DNA of 64,000 nt from SMWC01 sp045561055 (GTDB lineage Bacteria > Pseudomonadota > Gammaproteobacteria > Steroidobacterales > Rariloculaceae): assembly GCA_045561055.1 (NCBI GenBank), contig JBJKYL010000010.1:62001-126000 (forward strand), read 5' to 3'. Below, one piece after another: positions 9,341 to 17,518 of this stretch. Both the position numbers and the translations under genes were made by a program. Under the pieces are notes generated by a model that worked only from the letters and a program-made list of their open reading frames with translations, made no database searches and had not been told where the DNA came from. Numbering within the stretch: position 1 is the stretch's first letter; the number at the start of each line of letters is the position of its first letter.

Positions 9341-9910
9341 TTAAGAGACTAGAGATTCAGCGAGCTGCCGTAGCTTGCTCTTCACTGAACCATCAATAAC
9401 CATGTCATCGGCGCGAATCACCGCGCCACCAAGGAGGTCGCCGTCCAACTCTAGCTCTAGCTGAACCTTACGCCCCAATTTCTTCTCAAGGCTCCCTACA
9501 ATTCGCTCAGCGACATCCGAATCGGCATCGGTGGCGGTAACGAGAGTAACCTTGACCGTGTTCTCCGCATCAGCCTTTAACGCATCGAACCGCGCGGATA
9601 TATCTGGAAGAACCATGATCCTGCCATTCTCGACAAGAAGCCGAATCAAGTTCTGCCCGCGTTCCGACCGGACGAGGTCGGCGACACCCGCGTCAACACC
9701 CACTGCGGTAACACCCACTGCGGTAACAAATTCCGCAGATGCCTCTACACTTAGGTCCGGTCGCGACAGGAATGCTCTCCCGTCCTCATCAATCACAATG
9801 CCTGCAAGCGCTGTAAGCACTTCTGACCATTGCGTCAGCGCGTCTTCAGCTATCGCAATTTCGAAAAGCGCCTGCGCGTATGGGCGTGCAATTGTTCCGG
9901 TATCGCTCAT
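9341..9910 (-). CDS. atpH: F1Fo ATP synthase delta subunit, with a 15-base internal tandem repeat
   Basis: The delta subunit (OSCP-like) ties F1 to the peripheral stalk. The protein has 189 residues, slightly above the usual 177-180. The N-terminus TIARPYAQALFEIAIAEDAL and the C-terminal GGAVIRADDMVIDGSVKSKL are the two conserved patches. Near residue 67 the sequence reads TAVGVTAVGV, produced by a direct tandem repeat of 15 bases at about 9703-9732. This adds five residues in a helical region without breaking the frame. The gene sits 33 bases after atpF and 11 bases before atpA. Confidence 0.97.
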   Translation of the reverse strand: MSDTGTIARPYAQALFEIAIAEDALTQWSEVLTALAGIVIDEDGRAFLSRPDLSVEASAEFVTAVGVTAVGVDAGVADLVRSERGQNLIRLLVENGRIMVLPDISARFDALKADAENTVKVTLVTATDADSDVAERIVGSLEKKLGRKVQLELELDGDLLGGAVIRADDMVIDGSVKSKLRQLAESLVS

Positions 9911-9943
9911 ATTTTCCTAATCGTTCCCAATCATAGGCCGAAG

Positions 9944-10414
9944 CTAAAGCTCACTGGCAAGGCCATCCAAAAGTTCCTTGTGCGTGCTGGCATCGATTTC
10001 GCGAGCCAGAACTTTCTCGGCACCAACAACGACAATGGCAGCGACTTCTTTACGCAACTCGTCACGCGCGCGGTTGGTCTCGAGCCCTATCTCAGCCCGG
10101 GCACCTTCTAGCTGACGCTCTTTCTCAGTCTCACCTTCCCGCCTGGCGGCCTCAAGGATCTCGCTCGCACGTGACTGCGCTTGATCCATAATGCCGCGCG
10201 CCTGGTCGCGAGCCGCGTTGACGATCTTGTCAACCTCAACGTGGGCCTTGGACAAACTTGACTGCGCTTTCTCGGCCGCAGCAAGACCATCGGCAATCTC
10301 TATCTGCCGCGCCTCAATTGCGTCCGTGATAAGCGGCCAAATGTACTTCATACAAAACCAGACAAAGAAGATCATAGCGATCGTCTGGCCGATGATGGTA
10401 GCGTTAAAGTCCAC
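9944..10414 (-). CDS. atpF: F1Fo ATP synthase b subunit (peripheral stalk)
   Basis: Subunit b anchors the peripheral stalk in the membrane. The 156 residues start with one transmembrane helix (TIIGQTIAMIFFVWFCMKY, about residues 6-25), where FxWxxMKxxWP is the family pattern. A long charged coiled-coil follows, rich in Ala, Glu and Arg. The start is GTG at 10414, preceded by AAGGAGAG. That ribosome-binding leader also occurs, slightly altered, upstream of the atpE remnant at 10506-10592. The gap to the intact atpE is 266 bases, unusually large for this operon because of the duplication. Confidence 0.97.
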   Translation of the reverse strand: MDFNATIIGQTIAMIFFVWFCMKYIWPLITDAIEARQIEIADGLAAAEKAQSSLSKAHVEVDKIVNAARDQARGIMDQAQSRASEILEAARREGETEKERQLEGARAEIGLETNRARDELRKEVAAIVVVGAEKVLAREIDASTHKELLDGLASEL

Positions 10415-10417
10415 GCG

Positions 10418-10691
10418 AACTCTCCTTAGTTATTCCCGCTTGATCCGTCTCTATGCCGCCTTCAAGTGCTATCTGCTGGAAACGGCTTAAAAATCGATAT
10501 GGCAATTAGCCACCAGCGGCTTGAAGCGCGCCGAGCAAAGCAACCACAAGAAACATCTGCGTTCTTAGCATCGGCGCAAGCTTCGGTTGCAAACTCTCCT
10601 CAGTTATTCCCGCTTGATCCGTCTCTATGCTGCCTTCCAAGTGCTATCTGCTAGAAGCGGCTTAAAAATCGATATGGCAATTAGCCACCAG
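10418..10691. repeat. Tandem duplication of atpE 3' end plus atpE-atpF spacer
   Basis: Two near-identical copies of the spacer lie in direct orientation. One covers about 10418-10516 and the other about 10592-10691. They differ by a few substitutions and one extra C in the second copy, with an offset of 174-175 bases. Between them is a shortened copy of the atpE 3' end. The likely history is a tandem duplication of atpE codons from about residue 40 through the atpF leader, followed by a deletion inside the extra copy. The few differences point to a fairly recent event or to gene conversion. Confidence 0.93.
10506..10592 (-). pseudogene. Remnant of a duplicated atpE 3' end
   Basis: Read on the minus strand, this stretch encodes QPKLAPMLRTQMFLVVALL, then GALQAAGG and TAA, in frame with the C-terminal half of AtpE. 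Compared with the intact gene, 63 bases (21 codons) are missing. The loss takes most of helix 2, and the ion-binding Asp of LLDAVAM becomes Gly at the junction. A TTG codon (10590-10592) preceded by GAGGAG could allow translation of a roughly 28-residue membrane peptide, but the spacing is short. Most likely it is non-functional, or matters only through mRNA structure between atpE and atpF. Confidence 0.85.
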
Positions 10692-10947
10692 CGGCTTGAA
10701 GCGCAGCGACAAACGGCTGCGCGAACGCGAAGTACAACGAAATACCGACACCAATCATGGCCACCGCGTCGAGCAAAGCAACCACAAGAAACATCTGCGT
10801 TCTTAGCATCGGCGCAAGCTCCGGCTGTCGTGCAGCGGCCTCTAGAAATTTGCCTCCCAAGAGGCCCATGCCAATGCCGACGCCAAGGGCGCCGAAGCCT
10901 ATCATAAACGCCGCGGAACCGGCGGTCGTTGCAATAACAAGTTCCAT
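10681..10947 (-). CDS. atpE: F1Fo ATP synthase c subunit (proteolipid ring)
   Basis: Subunit c forms the rotating ring of Fo. The 88 residues make two transmembrane helices. The first is glycine-rich (GFGALGVGIGMGLLGGKFLE) and is followed by the polar loop AARQPE. The second (LLDAVAMIGVGISLYFAFA) carries the single acidic residue, Asp, as in proton-driven E. coli enzymes. The Gln/Glu-Ser signature of sodium-binding rings is not present. The gene follows atpB by 60 bases. Its 3' half was copied downstream and then partly deleted (see 10506-10592). Confidence 0.98.
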   Translation of the reverse strand: MELVIATTAGSAAFMIGFGALGVGIGMGLLGGKFLEAAARQPELAPMLRTQMFLVVALLDAVAMIGVGISLYFAFAQPFVAALQAAGG

Positions 10948-11007
10948 TAGTTTCTCCTGTCCTAGTTCAGAACATTTTAGCTAGACTAAATTACGCTTCG
11001 TTACGTC

Positions 11008-11853
11008 TTAGTGCCCCGTATCGTGCGCTTGACTCAAATAAACAATCGTCAACATCATAAATATGAAGGCCTGCAACGTAACTACAAGAATGTGGAAAAC
11101 AGCCCACATGAAATGAAGCGGAAGCTGATAAAAACCAATCAATGCGATCAGGATAAAGATCAACTCACCAGCGTACATATTGCCGAAAAGTCGCAACGAC
11201 AACGAAACGGGCCGCGCGATAAACGTGACACTCTCTAGAATGAAATTGAAAGCGATAATAATAGGCGCCGCGATCACACCGATGCCGCGCGTCGGCGGGG
11301 CGATCGGATGTAGCGTGAATTCCTTAGCGAAGCCGCCAATCCCTTTGATTTTAACCGAGTAAAAGATCGTCAACAAAAACACCGAAATTGACATCGCAAA
11401 CGTGACGTTAATATCTGTAGTCGGCACTACCTTAAGGTAAGGAACGCCGAGAAGAAGCCCAATCTCCGGCAACCAGTCGACCGGTATCAGATCCATTAAA
11501 TTCATGAGGAAAACCCAAACGAAAATTGTAAGGCTAAGCGGCGCGATGAGCTTGCTCTCACCATGAAATGCGTCCTTCACAGACTTATCGACAAATCCAA
11601 CAACAAGCTCAACTGCGGTCTGAAGCCTTCCCGGGCGACCCTTCGACGCGTTACGCGCCACGCGCCCGAAGACCCAGAGAAAAACGCCGCCCAGGATAAG
11701 CGAAAAAAACATCGAGTCGAGGTTTAGTGCCCAGAAGTTGCCCTCACAATGACCAACCACCCACTCACCGTGATCACGGCAAACAGTCAGGTTAGTTAAA
11801 TGATGGGTGATATATTCGGTGGCCGTTTGCTCAGCCGCAATATGCTCGTCCAT
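11008..11853 (-). CDS. atpB: F1Fo ATP synthase a subunit
   Basis: Subunit a provides the proton half-channels next to the c ring. The 281 residues contain five or six hydrophobic helices. The essential Arg lies in RPVSLSLRLFGNMYAGELI (about residues 215-235), the family signature. The N-terminal HHLTNLT and LDSMFFSLILG regions are also typical. It is 3 bases after atpI and 60 bases before atpE. Confidence 0.98.
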   Translation of the reverse strand: MDEHIAAEQTATEYITHHLTNLTVCRDHGEWVVGHCEGNFWALNLDSMFFSLILGGVFLWVFGRVARNASKGRPGRLQTAVELVVGFVDKSVKDAFHGESKLIAPLSLTIFVWVFLMNLMDLIPVDWLPEIGLLLGVPYLKVVPTTDINVTFAMSISVFLLTIFYSVKIKGIGGFAKEFTLHPIAPPTRGIGVIAAPIIIAFNFILESVTFIARPVSLSLRLFGNMYAGELIFILIALIGFYQLPLHFMWAVFHILVVTLQAFIFMMLTIVYLSQAHDTGH

Positions 11854-11856
11854 GCC

Positions 11857-12249
11857 TCAGTTCTTCGTCTCTACCTGTTCCTTTCCTGTCTGGCCGCCGA
11901 GCGCCAAGATACCAATAGTCACTATTTGCGCGGCGATAAATCCGCCGAAAACAGCCAATACCGACAACGTTTTAACCAACGCGAATATCGCCCCGAATAG
12001 TAAAACCGTTAGCGCAAATTTTCCGATTTCGCCAATCCATGCGGCTCTAAGAATCGCTTTCGCCTCCACCTTCGAGCCAAGCAGTCTCGCCGCCAAGAAA
12101 GCATTCGGAACCAATGCTACTAGCACGCCGAGCAACCAAGACATGCCTACAATGAGTCCCTGCATGATCGCGAGCGCGGCACCAATAACGAAACCCAAAC
12201 CGGCCTGTCCAAGCAAGGCTCGTATTACCTGGCGCTCTGAAGCAAGCAA
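11857..12249 (-). CDS. atpI: ATP synthase assembly factor / ATP synthase protein I
   Basis: AtpI is a small membrane protein that assists c-ring assembly and possibly Mg2+ uptake. The 130-residue frame has four hydrophobic segments, the usual AtpI layout, with GMSWLLGVLVALVPNAF and RAAWIGEIGKFALTVLLF as family-like stretches. The likely start is TTG at 12249, preceded by AAGAG; no ATG is available at the expected place. It is the first gene of the operon, 3 bases before atpB and about 85 bases from the predicted -10 box. Confidence 0.9.
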   Translation of the reverse strand: MLASERQVIRALLGQAGLGFVIGAALAIMQGLIVGMSWLLGVLVALVPNAFLAARLLGSKVEAKAILRAAWIGEIGKFALTVLLFGAIFALVKTLSVLAVFGGFIAAQIVTIGILALGGQTGKEQVETKN

Positions 12250-12334
12250 GTACAGACTCTTATCTATAACCGGGACACCGCCACTAGCGGCCTAAAAAAT
12301 AGCCCCGGCTCAAAACGCCTTGGCTAACACGCTA

Positions 12335-12363
12335 ATTGTAAGCAGACGACGGAGCCGATTCAA
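12335..12363 (-). promoter_or_regulatory. Predicted sigma70-type promoter of the atp operon
   Basis: On the minus strand TTGAAT (12358-12363) is followed after exactly 17 bases by TACAAT (12335-12340). This is a good -35/-10 pair in the gap between parB and atpI, pointing into the atp genes. Transcription would start near 12328. Confidence 0.6.
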
Positions 12364-12379
12364 CAAGTATCGAAGATTG

Positions 12380-13255
12380 TTATTTGATATGGCCAATAAT
12401 GCCATCGAGTTCATCGAGGCTATGGTACCGGATAACGATTCGGCCGCCGGGCCCTGCCTGCTCAATCTTAACCTTTGCGCCAAGCCTCTCGCCTAGATGT
12501 ATCTCGAGACGGCGAACGTCTGGATCACGCTTCTCCCCATGAGCCGATTGGCCAGATTTCTTCTGAAAGCGCACCAAATTCCGTATCGCTCGTTCGGTTT
12601 TACGAACGCTCCAGCCTTCTTTTACAACGCGCTTGGCCAGGTCAACTTGATCGTCGAGCGAGCCGATCGCCAGTAGTGCTCTGGCATGTCCCATACCGAG
12701 CTCTCTTCCTTCCAACATAGTCCTGATGGTCTTCGGTAGCTCTAGGAGGCGCAGAAGATTGCTCACCATAACCCGGGATCTCCCTACGGCCTCGGCGGCG
12801 GTAGCGTGGGTCATATCGAAATCGTTAACAAGCCGTTGCAGAGCGGACGCTTCTTCCATCGGATTCAGGTTTTCACGCTGAATGTTTTCGATGAGCGTCA
12901 CAGCAGCAGCCGCTTCGTCCGGAATTTGCCTAACTATTGCGGGAACAGAATGCAATCCTGCGAGCTGAGCGGCTCGCCACCGTCGCTCGCCGGCGATAAT
13001 CTCATAGCGCCGTTCGCCGCTGGAAGCATCGATCGGCCGAACGATAATCGGCTGGACGAGGCCCTGGGCAGTGATCGATTCAGCGAGATTCTTCAGCGTA
13101 TCCTCGCGCATATCAACGCGAGGCTGGTAACGTCCGCGCTGCAGCAAATCTACCGGAATTTCCTTTAAATTAGCAGCGTCGTTCGCGACCTGTTTGACTG
13201 GCTCGGTGCTAAGTAGCGCCTCAAGACCGCGCCCGAGGCTTTTACGCTTCGTCAT
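12380..13255 (-). CDS. parB: Chromosome-partitioning protein ParB
   Basis: ParB binds parS sites near the origin, spreads as a CTP-dependent clamp, and works with ParA in origin segregation. The chosen ATG at 13255 gives 291 residues beginning MTKRKSLGRGLEALLS, the family's usual N-terminus; an earlier in-frame start would add 16 unlikely residues. The CTPase domain shows QPIIVRP, YEIIAGERRWRAAQLAG and ENIQRENLNPMEEA. A helix-turn-helix follows (ATAAEAVGRSRVMVSNLLRL), and the C-terminal dimer domain ends IVIRYHSLDELDGIIGHIK. parA lies upstream, and a matching parS-like site is seen at 34481. Confidence 0.97.
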   Translation of the reverse strand: MTKRKSLGRGLEALLSTEPVKQVANDAANLKEIPVDLLQRGRYQPRVDMREDTLKNLAESITAQGLVQPIIVRPIDASSGERRYEIIAGERRWRAAQLAGLHSVPAIVRQIPDEAAAAVTLIENIQRENLNPMEEASALQRLVNDFDMTHATAAEAVGRSRVMVSNLLRLLELPKTIRTMLEGRELGMGHARALLAIGSLDDQVDLAKRVVKEGWSVRKTERAIRNLVRFQKKSGQSAHGEKRDPDVRRLEIHLGERLGAKVKIEQAGPGGRIVIRYHSLDELDGIIGHIK

Positions 13256-13319
13256 GTTATTAGTTTTACCTGGAGTAGAGGTCACTAACAGATTGTAGCG
13301 CAAGCGCTCGCGTCAGCGG

Positions 13320-14096
13320 TCATTGTGGCGGCATATCTTCGCGGCGATTGATTTCGCCTGCTAAAGCTAAATACGCAAGCGCGCCGCGACAATATTTATC
13401 ATGGCGTAGAGCCGACTTTCCGAAACTCGGCGCCTCCGCAAGACGAATGTTGCGTGGAATAACTGTACGAAAAACGCGTTCGCCGAAATGCTGCGTCAAC
13501 TGACGGGACACTTCAGTCCCGAGATTGTTTCTCGGATCGAACATTGTCCGCAAAATCCCAAACAACTCGAGCTTTGGATTCGCGCTCGCACGAATCTGCT
13601 CTATCGTGCTTAAAAGAGCCGAGAGGCCCTCTAGAGCGTAATATTCACACTGCATCGGAATCAGCACGCCATCCGATGCGGTCAAAGCATTCACTGTCAG
13701 CATATTAATTGCCGGGGGGCAATCAATTAGCACATAGTCATAATTTATGAGGTACGGTTGCAACGCCTCCTTCAGACGATATTCCCTCTTGGGCTGAGTC
13801 AGGAGCTCCACCTCTGCCAGCGTGAGGGTCTGGTTCCCAGGGAGCAAATCAAAGCCCCCTTCAGATGCAGGTCGAATTACTGCTTTTGCCTCCAGCCCAT
13901 CTAACAAAACATCACAGATGCTTTCATCCAATATGGCCTTATCGACACCACACCCCATGGTGGCATTACCTTGAGCGTCTATATCTACAAGCAAAACTCG
14001 GCGCTGAGTAGCGGCCAAAGATGCTGCCAGGTTAACGCAGGTGGTTGTCTTTCCAACCCCGCCTTTTTGATTGGCTATCGCAATAGTCAGCGCCAC
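13320..14096 (-). CDS. parA: Chromosome-partitioning ATPase ParA (Soj)
   Basis: ParA is a deviant Walker ATPase that binds nucleoid DNA and moves ParB-parS complexes. The 258-residue protein starts MALTIAIANQKGGVGKTTTC, where KGGVGKTT is the deviant Walker A with both lysines. It continues with LLVDIDAQGNATMGCG and the Walker B-like YVLIDCPPA. There is no extra N-terminal DNA-binding domain, so it is the short chromosomal type. It follows rsmG by 6 bases and precedes parB by 64 bases, the usual order. Confidence 0.98.
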   Translation of the reverse strand: MALTIAIANQKGGVGKTTTCVNLAASLAATQRRVLLVDIDAQGNATMGCGVDKAILDESICDVLLDGLEAKAVIRPASEGGFDLLPGNQTLTLAEVELLTQPKREYRLKEALQPYLINYDYVLIDCPPAINMLTVNALTASDGVLIPMQCEYYALEGLSALLSTIEQIRASANPKLELFGILRTMFDPRNNLGTEVSRQLTQHFGERVFRTVIPRNIRLAEAPSFGKSALRHDKYCRGALAYLALAGEINRREDMPPQ

Positions 14097-14102
14097 AAAC
14101 TC

Positions 14103-14720
14103 TCAGTCCTTATCCTTATCCACAATTAGGAGGCTCCCTCTGAACAATTTTGCATCTGGCTCACCAACACGGCGCGCCCTGTACCCACCCTCTAACTTAG
14201 CAGTGTTGCCGATAAAACTCTCGCCTGTCAGCGCCAACAAAACCGTATCAGACGTAAATAGATGCCCCGTTAACTTGAGCAAATCGGGCAACGCCGCAAC
14301 CGCCCTTGCGAGCACCGTATCAAAGGGATGGATAGGAAGTAAGTCCTCCGCCCTTGTGTGTTTCACAATCACGTTGTCTAACCCCAATACAGCTTTCACA
14401 TGGCGAAGAAATGCTACCCTTTTATTGCGACTCTCGATTAGTGTGAAAGCCCTCCGTGGCTCCGTAATGGCCAGGGGAATACCCGGGAGCCCTCCTCCGC
14501 TACCCACGTCTGCAATTCGATCTCCCCTAAGAAATTTGCCCAGAGCAAGGCTTTCCACTAGGTGACGTTGGATCATTTCTTCAGGATCGCTGATAGCGGT
14601 CAGGTTATGCACCTCATTCCAACTCGAGAGCAGTCGCAGAAAGTCGGCCAAGGCACTAACTGCCGCGCTACTTTTCGCCAAACCTGCATCGGCAAGTTGA
14701 CACACAATATGATTATGCAT
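14103..14720 (-). CDS. rsmG: 16S rRNA (guanine-527-N7)-methyltransferase
   Basis: RsmG methylates G527 of 16S rRNA using S-adenosylmethionine. The ATG at 14720 gives 205 residues, close to the 207 of E. coli. A GTG 29 codons further upstream is possible but adds an atypical extension. Motifs are LRLLSSWNEVHNLTAI, the glycine-rich SAM loop IADVGSGGGLPGIPLAI, ESRNKRVAFLRHV and VLARAVAAL. TATACT lies 6 bases before the ATG, so the message could be leaderless. The gene is normally next to mnmG, but here a five-gene peptide importer separates them. Confidence 0.95.
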   Translation of the reverse strand: MHNHIVCQLADAGLAKSSAAVSALADFLRLLSSWNEVHNLTAISDPEEMIQRHLVESLALGKFLRGDRIADVGSGGGLPGIPLAITEPRRAFTLIESRNKRVAFLRHVKAVLGLDNVIVKHTRAEDLLPIHPFDTVLARAVAALPDLLKLTGHLFTSDTVLLALTGESFIGNTAKLEGGYRARRVGEPDAKLFRGSLLIVDKDKD

Positions 14721-14868
14721 ACCCAGAGTATAAAAGGCCCAGAAAGACTGTCCTACAATACAAGAGAACAGACAAAAACCAAGCTGCTCTAGATCGTCTC
14801 TTTGCACACGTCTGGAGCAGATTGCGATAACCTGCTATACATCACTAAACAATTACTAGCGAATACCG

Positions 14869-16572
14869 ATGCCCGACACGATTACTGACGTTAGCAATTC
14901 AACAGCCCGCGCCGCTAGCTTTCAGCTTATTTGGCTGGGTATCGCCGCTACGCTCGGTTTTGCATTGTTAATGGTTCTATTGTCATGGGCATCGGCGCTT
15001 ACGGGCAGTAGCACCAGGGCGCTGAGTGCCATCGATGTAGAGACGGGCACGCTTACCCTACAGTTAAGCACAGAGCCCCCGCAACTTGACAGCACGCGAG
15101 CCACGGATTCCGTCAGCATCATGGTTCTTGGTCACGTGATGGAAGGGCTGTTGCGGTTCGATGCGAACAACCAGCTCGTTCCCGGAGTCGCTGAGCGCTG
15201 GGAAATCCGGGAAGACGGGGCAACGTTCTGGTTACGTGAAGATGCGCGCTGGAGCGACGGCTTACCGGTTACCGCGCATGACTTCTCTTTTGCGTGGCAC
15301 ACCGCACTTGCTCCTGAAACAGCGTCGGAATACGCCTTCATTATGTATCCTCTGAAGAATGCCGAAGCCATAAATACCGGCATTCTTCCTGGCGACACTC
15401 TGGGCGTGCGCGCTATCAATGACAGGGTACTTGAGGTCGAGTTTGAACAACCGCTAGCTTATTTTGAAGAACTTGTCGCTTTTCCGACCTATAACCCTAT
15501 TCGCGAGGATTTCTATCGCAACCGTGATGGCCGCTATGGGGCCGACGTCGAGGACCTTTTATACAACGGCCCCTTTGAGATGACCGTGTGGGTCCACGGC
15601 GCCCATTTGCGCCTAGAAAAAAACGCTGATTATTGGGATCGAGAACGTGTGCGTCTAAATGTCATTGATATCCCCTATTTCACCACAGACACGACTGCTG
15701 CTTTGAATCTCTTCAAAGACGGCCAAATTGCCATCGTTGACTATCTCGGCGCTGAACAGCTTGATGAGGTTCTGCAACAGCGCTGGGAGCTCTTGCGCTT
15801 TGGTGACGGCAGTGTCTGGTTCCTCGCGTTCAACTTTGACTCTGGCCGAGCTACTAGCAATTGGCACCTTCGAAAGGCGCTGCAACTCGTGACCGATCCT
15901 AGCGAGTTAGTCAACCGCATAATTAAGCTTCCCGGCAATCTGCCCGGAGAGTCTCTTTTTCCTGTCTGGCTCCAGGGCATAGATGGTTTTTTTCGCCAGG
16001 AGTACCCCGCCCCACAGATAACCTTAGATGCTGAAGCAGCACGGGAGCATCTTCGGCTGGCTATGGAAGAACTTGGCTTGGACGAACCGCCCTCACTAGC
16101 GTTATTGGTGGATGACACCCCAGGTGCTGGCCGACAGGCCGAATACTTTCAGAACCTTTACGGGACGCAGCTCGGTATCGACATCCGAATTGATAGACAA
16201 ATATTCAAACAGCGCCTAGCGAAAATGCAAAACCAGGACTTTGACATCGCTACGTACGGCTGGGGGCCTGATTTCGCCGACCCGCTCACCTTTGGTGAGC
16301 TATTCGCCTCTTGGAACCCTAACAATAACGGCCGTTTTTCCAACCAAGAGTACGATCAGTCCGTTCGCCTTGCGCAATCATCGCTCGACCCACGCATTCG
16401 CATGAATGCGTTTGGCCGGCAACAGGAAATTCTCTCTGAGGAGGTAGCACTGATCCCTAACTACGAGCGGGGGCGGGTCTACATTAAGGATCGCCGGCTT
16501 CAGGGCGTGGTCCGCCGTGCGGTCGGTCCTGACCCAGACTTCACAAACGCTTACATCGTAGAGACTCCGTAG
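14869..16572 (+). CDS. Peptide ABC transporter substrate-binding protein (SBP_bac_5 / OppA-like), membrane-anchored
   Basis: This 567-residue protein belongs to the family 5 solute-binding proteins that deliver oligopeptides to Opp/Dpp permeases. The mature part starts about residue 55 with GTLTLQLSTEPPQLDSTRAT, followed by LGHVMEGLLRFDANNQLVPGVAERWEI, which is strongly typical. The N-terminus has a hydrophobic helix (about residues 18-43) but no lipobox cysteine, so the protein is probably held by an uncleaved anchor or released. It is the first gene of the opp operon, 11 bases before oppB. It may prefer murein or dietary peptides; this cannot be read. Confidence 0.93.
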   Translation: MPDTITDVSNSTARAASFQLIWLGIAATLGFALLMVLLSWASALTGSSTRALSAIDVETGTLTLQLSTEPPQLDSTRATDSVSIMVLGHVMEGLLRFDANNQLVPGVAERWEIREDGATFWLREDARWSDGLPVTAHDFSFAWHTALAPETASEYAFIMYPLKNAEAINTGILPGDTLGVRAINDRVLEVEFEQPLAYFEELVAFPTYNPIREDFYRNRDGRYGADVEDLLYNGPFEMTVWVHGAHLRLEKNADYWDRERVRLNVIDIPYFTTDTTAALNLFKDGQIAIVDYLGAEQLDEVLQQRWELLRFGDGSVWFLAFNFDSGRATSNWHLRKALQLVTDPSELVNRIIKLPGNLPGESLFPVWLQGIDGFFRQEYPAPQITLDAEAAREHLRLAMEELGLDEPPSLALLVDDTPGAGRQAEYFQNLYGTQLGIDIRIDRQIFKQRLAKMQNQDFDIATYGWGPDFADPLTFGELFASWNPNNNGRFSNQEYDQSVRLAQSSLDPRIRMNAFGRQQEILSEEVALIPNYERGRVYIKDRRLQGVVRRAVGPDPDFTNAYIVETP

Positions 16573-16583
16573 CTTCCAGGAAT

Positions 16584-17516
16584 ATGTTCGCCTACACGTT
16601 AAAGCGGCTCATCCAAGGGGTTATCACGGTCTGGTTTATCGCAACAGCGACCTTTGTTGCTATGCACTCTGTGCCCGGCGACCCATTGCTCAACGAGAGA
16701 GGGGTTAATGAGGAGATTCGCCGAAACCTTGAGGAGCGTTACGGGCTAGATAGGCCTATATTCGATCAGTATCTGATCTATATGGCGAATATGTCCAAAG
16801 GCGACTTTGGGATTTCCTTCACGCAGCAAAACCGCCGTGTTAATGACATCATCCGAGAACACTTCCCTGTATCAGCAACGCTCGGTGTTCTCGCCATCGT
16901 ATTCGCGGGCTTAGGCGGTGTTTTATGGGGTGCTCTCACGGCTCTTTATCGAAATCGGCTGCCTGATGTGATTGTCATGTTTCTCGTGATCCTCGGTATT
17001 TCCGTACCAAGCTTTGTAATTGCCGCTCTTTCACAACTCACGCTGGTCGGACTAAATGATCTTGTCGGCTTCTCTGTTTTACCTGTCGCCGGCTGGGGCT
17101 CGATTCTCCACATGCTCATACCGTCGTTAGTTCTAGGGCTTGGCACCATGGCGTTTCTGACGAGACTCATGCGCTCATCGATGCTCGAGATTGTCAACGC
17201 TGACTTCATACGGACTGCGCATGCTAAGGGTTTGCCGCCTAGTCGTGTCTTCATAAAACATCAGTTGCGTAACGCGATCCTCCCTGTAATCACTGTGCTT
17301 GGCCCGGCGATAGCAGCTATTACGACTGGTGGTTTTGTCGTCGAGCTTGTATTTGCAATTCCTGGTCTCGGCCGGTTTTTTGTACAGGCAGTACAGCAAC
17401 TAGATTACACCGTGATTATGGGTACAACCGTATTCTACGGAGCATTTTTGGTGTTTATGGTGATTACCGTCGACCTTATATACGGCCTCGTCGATCCGCG
17501 CGTACGTCTGGAGTAA
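16584..17516 (+). CDS. oppB: Oligopeptide ABC transporter permease (OppB type)
   Basis: This is one of two inner-membrane permease subunits for peptide import. The 310 residues open with MFAYTLKRLIQGVITVWFIA, then the conserved HSVPGDPLL and RYGLDRPIFDQYLIYM. Six transmembrane segments follow. The EAA loop that docks the ATPase reads FIRTAHAKGLPPSRVFIKHQ (about residues 209-228). The C-terminus VDLIYGLVDPRVRLE is characteristic. It lies between the binding protein (11 bases upstream) and oppC (2 bases downstream). Confidence 0.96.
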   Translation: MFAYTLKRLIQGVITVWFIATATFVAMHSVPGDPLLNERGVNEEIRRNLEERYGLDRPIFDQYLIYMANMSKGDFGISFTQQNRRVNDIIREHFPVSATLGVLAIVFAGLGGVLWGALTALYRNRLPDVIVMFLVILGISVPSFVIAALSQLTLVGLNDLVGFSVLPVAGWGSILHMLIPSLVLGLGTMAFLTRLMRSSMLEIVNADFIRTAHAKGLPPSRVFIKHQLRNAILPVITVLGPAIAAITTGGFVVELVFAIPGLGRFFVQAVQQLDYTVIMGTTVFYGAFLVFMVITVDLIYGLVDPRVRLE

Positions 17517-17518
17517 TC

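Noticed and set aside
14116..14125. Perfect DnaA box TTATCCACAA inside the 3' end of rsmG
   Set aside because: It encodes part of the rsmG C-terminus (IVDKDKD), stands alone and lies 17 kb from dnaA. A role in titration is possible but a single box is not evidence of an origin.
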